In this document: piece after piece, positions 1 through 7,127 of the stretch
Layout: each line of letters starts with the position of its first letter
Position numbering within the stretch: the first letter of the stretch is position 1
Assembly (NCBI GenBank): GCA_021890795.1
Contig: JAKKUO010000022.1
Location: 1-33,462 of the forward strand
Direction: 5' to 3'
DNA: 33,462 bases
DNA from: Bacillota bacterium
GTDB lineage: Bacteria > Bacillota > Sulfobacillia > Symbiobacteriales > ZC4RG38
The notes under the pieces: model-generated
Database searches by the model: none
What the model saw: only the letters and a program-made list of their open reading frames with translations
What the model was told of the DNA's origin: nothing
Position numbers and translations under genes: made by a program

Positions 1-55
1 CTGTCAACCACCGCCCGGACTACACGGGATTTTACACCCTACCTGGGACACTAAC
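1..55 (-). mobile_element. End of a repeat element (probable IS terminus), left copy
   Basis: Read on the minus strand, positions 55 to 1 match positions 33366-33420 read on the plus strand at 51 of 55 bases. Both begin GTTAGTGTCCCAGG and end in TTGACA. The two copies are inverted, with their interiors pointing out of the window. The element begins exactly where the AIPR reading frame is cut: the TAG stop of that frame (51-53) is made from the repeat. A GTGTAAAAT core about 20 bases inside the tip recalls IS256/Mutator-type ends, but no transposase is visible and the family is a guess. The element body lies outside the window. Confidence 0.6.
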
Positions 56-1040
56 CCCTGAAATAGTTAAAGATCTCAGTGCTAGTTTGCAGTCCATTAA
101 CGACCTTAGCATCTTCAACTGTCAAAGTCTTGCCTGCTAACGAGGCACGGGAGCCAAGAACGGTGATGCCGTTGTTAAGCCACCAAAAATCTTCTGGGCC
201 TCCAGCCTCGAGTGTCTCCCTAATAGCTTCATTAACTTCAGTTGCACCCTCATAGTCTCGAACATTTGCGTCAAACATTGACTTGATCAGATTTCCATTT
301 TCGTCAGTGATGAAAGAGTAGTAGTCCTTGAGTCGAACTAGACATACGTATCCGACCTGTCCCGAAGTAATGGGGCCCTCTGCAATCTGCAGGTTATGTG
401 TCCGGGTTGGTTCACGACGAGCGAGCCTCAGGAGTTCGCGGGAACCCAAGAAAGTGAATGTGAAATGACAATCTGTGAACAGCCTATTGATGATGCCCCT
501 AAGTGTGTCCACTTTTCTCGCCACATTTGGATGTATATCGAGCCCCTTGGTTGCATAGAAGTAGGAAATCTCAAGCGATGGAAACTTTGAGGCCAGCGAT
601 GTGTGTATCGTCCTAAAATTAGAGAAGGCAGCAACAACATCGCTATTATAATGAGACCTTAAGCGAGATAGATTTTGGGAAAAATCAAGAAGTTCTGATG
701 TCGTTGTGATGAGGCGGTCTAGAGCACTTTCGGGGAAGCCCCCAGTGTTCTTCGCTTGAACGACAGTGAGATTGATCGTGATATCTCTCTTAAGGTGTGA
801 TACATCAGTATCGTCTACAACAAGCTGTCCATTTACGAACACATATACCGCATCAATCCCCCCATCACCAGGCCCTCCTACAATTCCTGATTCGATCTCG
901 TCGTAGGAAAGATCATACTGTTTGAGAATCTGTTCGCAAACAAATAGCTCGAAGAAGTCGTTGTCACTCATTTCCGGGGCGATTTCCGCCTTCCTCTGTT
1001 GCAAGAGGTGTTCCAAAAGGATCTGATCGTTCGAAGGCAT
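51..1040 (-). CDS. AIPR-family (abortive phage infection) protein, C-terminus cut off by the repeat
   Basis: 329 residues remain. ATG at 1040 was chosen because GGAGGT sits about 7 bases upstream; the frame stays open further upstream but runs into foreign GC-rich DNA. The N-terminal part has a GGPGDGGIDAVYVFVNG motif and, about 30 residues on, VVQAKN. Together these look like the D...(E/Q)xK core of PD-(D/E)xK-type nucleases. The later part carries WWLNNGITVLG and VVNGLQTS, typical of the AIPR domain (PF10592). Family members are usually much longer, so a large C-terminal part is missing: the frame ends where the terminal repeat begins. Base composition is about 40-45% GC, unlike everything else here, so the gene was probably acquired by transfer. 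It lies alone and divergent from the following genes. A role in phage defence is inferred from the family, and the truncated copy may be inactive. Confidence 0.8.
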   Translation of the reverse strand: MPSNDQILLEHLLQQRKAEIAPEMSDNDFFELFVCEQILKQYDLSYDEIESGIVGGPGDGGIDAVYVFVNGQLVVDDTDVSHLKRDITINLTVVQAKNTGGFPESALDRLITTTSELLDFSQNLSRLRSHYNSDVVAAFSNFRTIHTSLASKFPSLEISYFYATKGLDIHPNVARKVDTLRGIINRLFTDCHFTFTFLGSRELLRLARREPTRTHNLQIAEGPITSGQVGYVCLVRLKDYYSFITDENGNLIKSMFDANVRDYEGATEVNEAIRETLEAGGPEDFWWLNNGITVLGSRASLAGKTLTVEDAKVVNGLQTSTEIFNYFRG

Positions 1041-1087
1041 CGCAGCACCTCCATTGTGGTGCCATGTGTATTTGAACTTTCGAGTAT

Positions 1088-1117
1088 GAAGTACACTGGT
1101 CAGAGGACACAAGTCAA
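1088..1117 (-). promoter_or_regulatory. Possible promoter of the AIPR gene
   Basis: On the minus strand TTGACT (1117-1112) is followed after 18 bases by TACTTC (1093-1088), about 50 bases upstream of the ATG. The -35 matches well and the -10 is moderate. It sits at the junction between AT-rich and GC-rich DNA. This is a pattern match only. Confidence 0.35.
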
Positions 1118-1127
1118 GGCCGTTCAG

Positions 1128-1416
1128 TGGCTCGGCGTCAGACGTGGTCGCGGCTTGGTGGTCCAGGCTTTCCGGGACAGCGGGCAGCGATGCCAGATCG
1201 GCATCACCCTCAACTGGACCCACTTCGCTCTGGCCACCGGTGCCCCGGGGGACCGGGCTACGGCGATGCTCTTCGACGGGTCTGTGAACTGCCGGTTCCT
1301 CAATCCCGTCTTCCAGGCCGTCTACCCGGTGGAAATGATGGAACTATATTGGGACGTGCTGCCGGCGGACCTGATCCGGCCCGGCGAACTGGCAATCATC
1401 ACCACCCCGGTGGATG
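1128..1416 (+). pseudogene. Remnant of a GH1 family beta-glucosidase gene
   Basis: An open stretch reads VVQAFRDSGQRCQIGITLNW, then DGSVNCRFLNPVFQAVYPVEM and LIRPGELAIITTPVD. These follow, in order and spacing, the middle of glycoside hydrolase family 1 proteins (AVQAFR...GKIGI.LN..., DG..NRWFLDPVF.G.YP.DM, DL..I..PIDF). The N-terminal third with the acid/base glutamate and the C-terminal third with the nucleophile are absent. The left edge coincides with the switch to the AT-rich AIPR patch, so an insertion probably broke the gene. The homology fades after the PVD residues. The fragment cannot encode a working enzyme. Confidence 0.6.
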
Positions 1417-1447
1417 TCCCCCCGGCATCGACCTGCGTGCATATGAC

Positions 1448-1462
1448 TGCAGCGATGCTGCA
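1448..1462. promoter_or_regulatory. Inverted repeat, candidate activator site upstream of the sigma-54 promoter
   Basis: TGCAGC-GAT-GCTGCA is a perfect 6-3-6 inverted repeat. Its centre lies about 95 bases upstream of the sigma-54 -24 element, where enhancer-binding activators usually bind. No activator gene is in the window. The assignment rests on position and symmetry alone. Confidence 0.35.
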
Positions 1463-1546
1463 ACCGGTGGCAGGACCCGGGGCGGGGCGCGGGGTTCCCT
1501 GCCGCCCCCGGCGCGCCCCCGGGGGCTCATCGGGCCCTCACCATCC

Positions 1547-1563
1547 CTGGCACGGGAATTGCT
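1547..1563 (+). promoter_or_regulatory. Sigma-54 (SigL/RpoN) promoter of the leucine dehydrogenase-ptb unit
   Basis: CTGGCACGGGAATTGCT matches every defined position of the sigma-54 consensus YTGGCACGrNNNTTGCW. The -24 GG (1549-1550) and -12 GC (1561-1562) are separated by exactly 10 bases. Transcription would start near 1574, about 40 bases before the GTG start of the first dehydrogenase. In Bacillus subtilis the bkd operon (ptb, leucine dehydrogenase and branched-chain keto acid dehydrogenase genes) is also read from a SigL promoter with the activator BkdR, so the gene content downstream supports the call. Confidence 0.8.
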
Positions 1564-1612
1564 GGGGTTCCCGGGGCGGAGGGAACAGGTCGGGTGGGGA
1601 GGGGGACCCTCC

Positions 1613-2686
1613 GTGGACATCTTCGAAAGGATGGCGGCGTACGGCCACGAGCAGGTCATCTTCTGCCACGACCGGGTCACGGGGCTGAGGGCCATTGTCG
1701 CCATCCACGACACCACCCTGGGGCCGGCCCTGGGCGGGACCCGGATGATGGCTTACGGAAGCGAGGAGGAGGCCCTGGAGGATGCCCTCCGGCTCTCCCG
1801 GGGGATGACCTACAAGGCCGCGGCCGCGGGGCTGGACCACGGCGGCGGCAAGGCGGTGATCTGGGGCGATCCCCGCACTGACAAGAGCGAGGAGCGCTTC
1901 CGGGCCTTCGGCCGGATGGTCCAGACCCTGGGGGGCCGGTTCATCACCGGCACGGACCTTGGCACCGCCAAGGAAGACTTTGTCTGGTCCCGGGCGGAAA
2001 CCCCCTACCTGGTGGCCCTGCCGGAGGAGCACGGCGGCAGCGGCGACTCAGGGGTGGTGACCGCCTTCGGCGTGTTTCAGGGGATGCTGGCCGCTGCGGC
2101 AGAGGTCTGGGGCGAACCGAGCCTCCGGGGCCGGCACGTCGCAGTCCAGGGGCTGGGCAAGGTGGGCGCCCGGCTGGTGGACCACCTGGTGGAAGCCGGG
2201 GCCCCGGTGACGGTGACGGACATCGCCCCGGAGAGCCTGGCCCGGGTCCGGGAACGCCACCCCGGGGTGGAGGCAGTGCCGCCGGAGGCGATCTACGACG
2301 TGCCGGCGGACATCTTCTCCCCCAACGCCCTGGGGGGCGTCCTGAACGATGAGACCATCCCCCGGCTCCGGTGCCGGATCGTGGCCGGGGCAGCCAACAA
2401 CCAGCTGGCTGCACCCCGTCACGGCCGGATGCTGATGGAGCGGGGCATCCTCTACGCCCCGGACTTTGTCATCAACTCCGGGGGACTCATCCAGGTCGCG
2501 GACGAACTCCTGGGGTATAATCGTGAACGGGCGCTGCGGAAGGCCGCGGCCATCTACGACCGGCTGCGGGCGATCTTCGCGATCAGCCGCCGGGAGGGGA
2601 TTCCGACCCAGGAGGCCGCCGAACGGCTGGCGGAAGAGCGGATCCGCCGGATCGCCGCCCTCCGCCGGATCTACACCCCGGGCTGA
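1613..2686 (+). CDS. Leucine dehydrogenase family protein (copy 1)
   Basis: 357 residues, the usual length of the Glu/Leu/Phe/Val dehydrogenase family. It should carry out NAD-dependent oxidative deamination of branched-chain amino acids to 2-oxo acids. The GTG at 1613 was chosen by alignment with the paralogue at 3775; the open frame extends far upstream, through the promoter and the GH1 remnant. K68 (GMTYK), K80 (GGGK) and D115 fall at the positions of the substrate-binding and catalytic residues of leucine dehydrogenase. A dinucleotide-binding GLGKVG lies at about 180-185, followed by GAANNQL. The segment around D115 reads TGTDLGT rather than the usual TAEDVGT, so substrate preference may differ from copy 2. 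It is the first gene after the sigma-54 promoter. A phenylalanine- or valine-preferring enzyme cannot be excluded. Confidence 0.88.
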   Translation: MDIFERMAAYGHEQVIFCHDRVTGLRAIVAIHDTTLGPALGGTRMMAYGSEEEALEDALRLSRGMTYKAAAAGLDHGGGKAVIWGDPRTDKSEERFRAFGRMVQTLGGRFITGTDLGTAKEDFVWSRAETPYLVALPEEHGGSGDSGVVTAFGVFQGMLAAAAEVWGEPSLRGRHVAVQGLGKVGARLVDHLVEAGAPVTVTDIAPESLARVRERHPGVEAVPPEAIYDVPADIFSPNALGGVLNDETIPRLRCRIVAGAANNQLAAPRHGRMLMERGILYAPDFVINSGGLIQVADELLGYNRERALRKAAAIYDRLRAIFAISRREGIPTQEAAERLAEERIRRIAALRRIYTPG

Positions 2687-2838
2687 GCCCCCGGACTGGG
2701 ACTCCGGACTGGGCTCTCTGCCCGGGCTAGCCGAAGGACGCCCCTCCGCCCAGACGCCCCGGCCGGTTGGAGCCGTATGGCAGCGACGGACGCAGCACAA
2801 CACCCACCGAGTTACACCGAAGGCGAGGGGAAGTGAAC

Positions 2839-3729
2839 ATGAAGAGTTTTGCAGAGATTCTGGCAGCAGCCCGGGCCCGGGGGCCCAAGCGGGTGGCGGT
2901 GGCCGCGGCGGCGGACCAGGCGGTGCTGGAGGCCATCGCCCTGGCCGACCGGGAAGGGCTCTGCCAGGCGGTGCTGTTCGGTGACAGCGAGGAGATCCGC
3001 CGGTTGGCCCCGACGGTGGGGCTCGACCTGAGCCGGCATGAGGTGGTGCACGTCACCGACAAGGCTGAGGCCGCGGCCCAGGCGGTGGCCCGGGTCCGGG
3101 CCGGGGGCGCGGAGGTCCTGATGAAGGGGATGCTGGACACCGCCACCCTGCTCCGGGCGGTGCTGAACCGGGAGACTGGCCTGCGCACCGGGCGGCGGCT
3201 CACCCACTGCTTCGTCCTCGAGGTGCCGGGGCTGGACCGGCTGCTGCTGATCAGCGACGCCGCCTTCAACGTGGCCCCGGACCTCGCGGGCAAGGCGGCC
3301 ATCCTCAGCAACGCGGTCTCCCTGGCCCACGCCCTGGGCATCGAGGAGCCGAAGGTGGCGGTCCTGGCGGCGGTGGAGGTGGTCAATCCCGACATGCCCG
3401 CGACCACCGATGCCGCGGCCCTGAAGGAGATGGGCGCCCGGGGCGAGTTCGGCCGGTGCCTGGTGGACGGGCCTCTGGCCATGGACCTGGCGGTCTCCCC
3501 GGAGGCGGCCCGGCACAAGGGGGTCGGGGGGCCGGTGGCCGGCCACGCGGACATCCTGATTGTGCCCGACATTGAGGCCGGCAACATCCTGTATAAGGGG
3601 CTGGTTTACCTCGCCGGCGCCAAGGTGGGCGGGGTAGTCCTGGGCGCGGCGGCCCCGGTGGTGCTGGTCTCCCGGGCGGACAGCCCGGAGAGCAAGCTCA
3701 ACGCCATCGCCCTGAGCCTCCTCGTGTAG
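2839..3729 (+). CDS. ptb: Phosphate butyryltransferase (phosphate acyltransferase family)
   Basis: 296 residues from ATG 2839, preceded by GAGGGGAAG; upstream in-frame codons lack a site. The protein aligns throughout with the phosphate acetyl/butyryltransferase family, which converts butyryl- or branched-chain acyl-CoA plus phosphate to acyl phosphate and CoA. Visible blocks include VLMKGMLDTATLLRAVLN, the LTHCFVLE segment, the ISDAAFNVAPDL segment and, near the end, VPDIEAGNILYKGL. It sits between two leucine dehydrogenase paralogues, as ptb sits beside leucine dehydrogenase in the Bacillus bkd operon. This points to branched-chain amino acid catabolism rather than butyrate fermentation. 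No butyrate kinase gene is present in the window, so the acyl phosphate must be handled by a kinase encoded elsewhere. Confidence 0.87.
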   Translation: MKSFAEILAAARARGPKRVAVAAAADQAVLEAIALADREGLCQAVLFGDSEEIRRLAPTVGLDLSRHEVVHVTDKAEAAAQAVARVRAGGAEVLMKGMLDTATLLRAVLNRETGLRTGRRLTHCFVLEVPGLDRLLLISDAAFNVAPDLAGKAAILSNAVSLAHALGIEEPKVAVLAAVEVVNPDMPATTDAAALKEMGARGEFGRCLVDGPLAMDLAVSPEAARHKGVGGPVAGHADILIVPDIEAGNILYKGLVYLAGAKVGGVVLGAAAPVVLVSRADSPESKLNAIALSLLV

Positions 3730-3774
3730 GTCCTCCCGGCGGCTGCCGCTGGACTTGGAACAGGAGGGATCCCG

Positions 3775-4842
3775 GTGGGTGTCTTTGAGCTCATGGGGAA
3801 ACACGGTCACGAGCAGGTGGTCTTCTGCTACGACCGGGACAGCGGCCTCAAGGCGATCATTGCTATCCACGACACTACCCTGGGCCCGGCCCTGGGGGGC
3901 GTCCGGTTCTGGCCCTACGAAAAGGAAGAGGACGCGCTCAACGATGTCCTGCGGCTCTCCCGGGGGATGACCTATAAGAACGCCGCGATGGGACTGAACC
4001 TGGGTGGCGGCAAGGCGGTCATCCTCGGCGACCCGGCCCGGGACAAGAGCGAGCACCTCTTCCGGGCCTTCGGCAAGTTTGTCCAGAGCCTGGGCGGCCG
4101 CTACATCACCGCTGAGGACGTGGGCACCACCGTCCAGGACATGAACTACGTCCTGGCTGAGACCACCTACGTGGCCGGTCGGGCAGACCTCTCCGGCGAT
4201 CCCTCCCCGGTAACCGCCTTCGGCGTCTACCGGGGGATGAAGGCGGCGGCCCGGTGGATCTGGGGGGAGGAGAGCCTCCGGGGGAAGACCGTGGCGGTGC
4301 AGGGGCTGGGGAAGGTCGGCTACCATCTCTGCCAGCACCTCCACGGGGAGGGGGCCCGGCTGGTGGTGACAGACATCCACCCGGCCGCGGTGGAGCGGGT
4401 GGTCCGGGAGTTCGGCGCCACCCCGGTGGAGCCGGAGGCGATCTACGATGTCGACTGCGACATCTACGCCCCCTGCGCCCTGGGCGGCACCCTCAACGAC
4501 CAGACCATCCCCCGGCTGAAGTGCAAGATCGTGGCGGGAGCGGCCAACAACCAGCTCCAGGAGCCCCGGCACGCCCGGATGCTGATGGAACGGGGGATCC
4601 TCTACGCCCCGGACTTCATCATCAACGGCGGCGGCGTGATCAATGTGGCCGAGGAGTTCCACCCCTCGGGCTACAACCGGGACCGGGCTTACGCCAAGGT
4701 GGCGACCATCTACGACAAGCTGCTCACGGTCTTCCGGATCGCCCAGGAGCGGGGGATCACCACCGCCGAGGCGGCGGAGATCCTGGCGGAGGAGCGGATC
4801 GCCAGGGCCCTGGCCCTTCGGCGGATCTACACCCCCCGGTGA
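3775..4842 (+). CDS. Leucine dehydrogenase (copy 2)
   Basis: 355 residues from GTG 3775, with AGGAGGG just upstream. It has all features of canonical leucine dehydrogenase: K68, K80 and D115 in the standard [10 protein letters not shown] context, GLGKVG near 180, GAANNQL, and [12 protein letters not shown] near the C-terminus. It is clearly a paralogue of the gene at 1613: the order of motifs, the ends (RIYTP) and the length are the same, but many residues differ, so the duplication is not recent. It lies 45 bases after ptb and is followed by a terminator, closing the unit. Of the two copies this one is the better match to characterised leucine dehydrogenases. Confidence 0.9.
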   Translation: MGVFELMGKHGHEQVVFCYDRDSGLKAIIAIHDTTLGPALGGVRFWPYEKEEDALNDVLRLSRGMTYKNAAMGLNLGGGKAVILGDPARDKSEHLFRAFGKFVQSLGGRYITAEDVGTTVQDMNYVLAETTYVAGRADLSGDPSPVTAFGVYRGMKAAARWIWGEESLRGKTVAVQGLGKVGYHLCQHLHGEGARLVVTDIHPAAVERVVREFGATPVEPEAIYDVDCDIYAPCALGGTLNDQTIPRLKCKIVAGAANNQLQEPRHARMLMERGILYAPDFIINGGGVINVAEEFHPSGYNRDRAYAKVATIYDKLLTVFRIAQERGITTAEAAEILAEERIARALALRRIYTPR

Positions 4843-4941
4843 CCCCGGCGGACCTGGACAAGGGGCGTCGAGGCCGGCCCGGCTGAGAGGGCCGGCAAGC
4901 CACGGCACAGTATGCGGCGGTTCTGGGTCGAACTGGCAGCA

Positions 4942-4983
4942 GGCCCGGGGAACCTGCGGGTTGCCCGGGCCGTTTCTTATTTC
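4942..4983 (+). terminator. Rho-independent terminator after the leucine dehydrogenase-ptb unit
   Basis: GGCCCGGG (4942-4949) pairs with CCCGGGCC (4964-4971). An inner AACC/GGTT pair closes the TGCG loop. The tail GTTTCTTATTTC follows. A second hairpin without a T tail (4873-4880 with 4889-4896) lies just upstream. Confidence 0.7.
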
Positions 4984-5115
4984 AAGGGGCATTTCAGGAA
5001 GCACGGGCTTCAGGCGCACCGGCTTCCGGAGCAGCGGCTTCAAGGGGTACGGGCTTCAAACAGCGGCAGGGCACCCGGCGGCCGGGGAAGCCCCGCCGGC
5101 GGAGGAGGGGTTGGG

Positions 5116-6489
5116 GTGAACCATCGGGACCCGGAGCCGGGCACGGCCCATGACAGGCGGCCGGGGCGGGGGGCCGGGCTTGTGGCCGGGGGACTCCTGG
5201 CGGCGGGTCTGGCCCTGGCGGTGGCCATGACGGCATGGATGACCGTCACCAGGGAGGAGCAGGCACCCCGGGAAGGAAGGGGCGACCCCGGGGTGGCGAC
5301 GGGTGAGAGTCCGGCGGTGGGCGGCCAGCCCGGCGTCGGATCGGAAGCCCCACCGGAGGCTGGCCAGCCCGGCGTTGGGACGGAAACCCCACCGGAGGCC
5401 AGCCGGCCGGGTGCAGGGTCGGGCGCACCGGCGGAGGACCCGGCGGCGGACTGGGTCCCCTACGACGGGCCGGTGGAGCACATCTTCTTCCACCCGCTCA
5501 TCGTCTACCCGGAGCTGGCCTTTGACGGAGACGCCATGGCCCAGGGCTACGACGACTGGTTTGTCACCGTGCCGGAGTTCCAAGGGATCTTGGAAGGCCT
5601 TTACCAGCGGGGCTACGTGCTGGTGGGCATCGGCGACCTCTTCGACGAGCAGGTGGAGGACGGCCGGACGGTCCTGGTCCGGAAAGAGCTGCGGTTGCCG
5701 CCGGGCAAGCGCCCCCTGGTGCTCTCCATCGACGACCTGAACTACTACGCCTATATGCGGGAGAACGGCAACGCCCACCGGCTCGTCGTTGACGACGACG
5801 GCCGGGTGACCGCCCTCGTGGTCACCTCCCGGGGCGAGCGGTTTCTCTCCCGGCGGGCCGAGATCGTCCCGATCCTCGACGACTTTGTGGCCGCACACCC
5901 GGACTTTTCCCTGAGCGGCGCCAAGGGGATCATCGCCCTGACCGGGTACGAGGGCATCCTCGGCTACGCCACCCACGACCCGGACGCCCCCGGATACGAG
6001 GCCGAGCGCCAGGAGGCCCTGCGGGTGGTGGAGCGGCTGAAGGCCACCGGCTGGAGCTTCGCCTCCCACGGCTGGGGGCACCGGGACGCGGCCCGGATCC
6101 GGCTGGAGAGCCTGGTGGAAGATACCGACCGGTGGAAGCGGGAGGTGGAGCCCCTGGTCGGGCCCACGCCGGTCTATATCTTCCCCTTCGGCAGCGGTGT
6201 CCGGCCGGGGGATCCGAAGTTCGAGGCCCTTCTGGCCCGGGGGTTCCGAATCTTCTGCGGCGTGGGCCCGCGGCCGTACCTGGAGGTGACCGACCGGCAC
6301 GCCTGGATGGACCGGCGGCACATCGACGGCCTGGCCCTCCGAACCCAGAGGGACCTGCTCCGGGAGCTCTTCGACCCGGAGGCGGTGGTGGACCCGGCGC
6401 GCCCCTGGGCCCCGGCCGGGGCCGGGAGGCCCGGGAGACCCGAACTCGGCTCCCTCTGGGAACCGGAGCCGGGGTCTCTGCGGGAATAG
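5116..6489 (+). CDS. Membrane-anchored polysaccharide deacetylase-like protein
   Basis: 457 residues from GTG 5116, with GGAGGAGGGG 7 or so bases upstream. The longer open frame is rejected because it would start before the terminator at 4942. Residues 21-43 form one hydrophobic segment after a short basic N-terminus, a signal anchor. Residues 70-108 are three 13-residue Pro/Gly-rich repeats, a likely wall-spanning linker. The outer domain has SIDDLNYY (D206, D207) and SHGWGH (H318, H322), which fit the metal-binding Asp and HxxxH motifs of the NodB/CE4 fold, and a later FPFGSG block. It therefore probably acts outside the membrane on peptidoglycan or another glycan. The spacing of the motifs is longer than in classic deacetylases, so activity on acetyl groups is inference. 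No sporulation motif is apparent. Confidence 0.75.
   Translation: MNHRDPEPGTAHDRRPGRGAGLVAGGLLAAGLALAVAMTAWMTVTREEQAPREGRGDPGVATGESPAVGGQPGVGSEAPPEAGQPGVGTETPPEASRPGAGSGAPAEDPAADWVPYDGPVEHIFFHPLIVYPELAFDGDAMAQGYDDWFVTVPEFQGILEGLYQRGYVLVGIGDLFDEQVEDGRTVLVRKELRLPPGKRPLVLSIDDLNYYAYMRENGNAHRLVVDDDGRVTALVVTSRGERFLSRRAEIVPILDDFVAAHPDFSLSGAKGIIALTGYEGILGYATHDPDAPGYEAERQEALRVVERLKATGWSFASHGWGHRDAARIRLESLVEDTDRWKREVEPLVGPTPVYIFPFGSGVRPGDPKFEALLARGFRIFCGVGPRPYLEVTDRHAWMDRRHIDGLALRTQRDLLRELFDPEAVVDPARPWAPAGAGRPGRPELGSLWEPEPGSLRE
5323..5439 (+). repeat. Three 39-bp tandem repeats coding the deacetylase linker
   Basis: Units start at 5323, 5362 and 5401 and encode GQPGVGSEAPPEA, GQPGVGTETPPEA and SRPGAGSGAPAED. 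The first two are nearly identical and the third is diverged. The length keeps the frame, so copy number can vary without breaking the gene. Confidence 0.8.
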
Positions 6490-6530
6490 GGGGGCTTCTT
6501 CGGGAATCGGGGCTTCAGCGGGAATCGGGG
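6481..6530. repeat. Short tandem repeat after the deacetylase gene
   Basis: CGGGAAT(A/C)GGGG recurs at 6481, 6501 and 6519, separated by a GGCTTC-like spacer. The first copy includes the stop codon of the deacetylase gene. No function is evident. Confidence 0.6.
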
Positions 6531-6539
6531 ACGCGGCTA

Positions 6540-6548
6540 TGGTACAAT
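6540..6548 (+). promoter_or_regulatory. Extended -10 promoter of nudF
   Basis: TGGTACAAT is an extended -10 element (TGn + TACAAT). It is placed to start transcription near 6555, 18 bases before the ATG. No good -35 is seen, as is common for extended -10 promoters. Confidence 0.5.
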
Positions 6549-6572
6549 GGCCCCCGGAAGGGGGCTTGTCTC

Positions 6573-7127
6573 ATGGACAGCGGCGAGAATCCGACCCGGC
6601 TCGCTTCCGACCTCATCTTCGCGAGCCGGGTCTTTTCCGTTTGCCGGGAGCGGTACCGGCTTGGGGAGCGGGAAGTGGTCCGGGACGTGGTCCACCACCC
6701 CGGTGCGGTGGTGATGGTGCCCCTGCTGGGGGACGGCCGGGTGGTGATGGTCCGCCAGTGGCGGGCCCCGGCGGGCCGGAAGCTGCTGGAGCTGCCCGCG
6801 GGCACCCTGGAGCCCGGGGAGGAGCCTGCGGCCGCCGCGGAGCGGGAACTGCAGGAAGAGATCGGGTACCGGGCCGGCCGGCTCACCGCCCTGGGGAGCT
6901 TCTACTCCGCCCCGGGGTTCTGCACGGAGCGGTTGCACCTCTTCCTGGCTGAGGACCTGGTGCCCGACCCCCGGCCGGGGGACGAGGACGAGGCCATCGA
7001 GGTGGTGACCCTGCCTCTCGGAGAGGCCCTGGAACAGGCCCTCCGGGGGGAGCTGCAGGATGCCAAGACCATCGCCGGGCTCTGCCTGGCCGCGGCCCGG
7101 CTGGGGCTGTGGGGGGCCGGCCGGTGA
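6573..7127 (+). CDS. nudF: ADP-ribose pyrophosphatase, Nudix hydrolase
   Basis: 184 residues from ATG 6573, with AAGGGGG upstream. The Nudix box is complete: G77, E83, then R91-E92-L-x-E95-E96-x-G98. It is preceded by the VVMVRQWRAPAG strand typical of ADP-ribose pyrophosphatases and followed by SFYSAPGFCTERLHLFLA, whose PGF motif is characteristic of the NudF subfamily. The enzyme would cleave ADP-ribose to AMP and ribose 5-phosphate in the cytoplasm. The next gene starts within its stop codon (GTGA overlap at 7124-7127), so the two are translationally coupled. The neighbourhood with spoIIM, xerD, deoB and dacF fits the usual place of nudF in Bacillota. Confidence 0.9.
   Translation: MDSGENPTRLASDLIFASRVFSVCRERYRLGEREVVRDVVHHPGAVVMVPLLGDGRVVMVRQWRAPAGRKLLELPAGTLEPGEEPAAAAERELQEEIGYRAGRLTALGSFYSAPGFCTERLHLFLAEDLVPDPRPGDEDEAIEVVTLPLGEALEQALRGELQDAKTIAGLCLAAARLGLWGAGR

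Noticed and set aside
1127-1612. N-terminal extension of leucine dehydrogenase copy 1
   Set aside because: The open frame continues upstream, but it would cover the sigma-54 promoter, has no homology to the family, and the paralogue fixes the start at GTG 1613.
2812-5043. Long minus-strand open frames opposite ptb and the dehydrogenases (and similar ones at 20666-24022 and 26826-30098)
   Set aside because: They mirror well-supported plus-strand genes, have low-complexity translations rich in Gly, Pro, His and Arg, and are expected from codon bias in GC-rich DNA.
4912-5115. Longer N-terminus of the deacetylase-like protein
   Set aside because: The upstream ATG precedes a clear rho-independent terminator, and a strong ribosome site serves GTG 5116.
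6481-6530. CRISPR-like repeat array
   Set aside because: Units are only about 12 bases with 7-8-base spacers and three copies, and no cas gene is near. The arrays at 14039-14096 and 26151-26189 fail in the same way.
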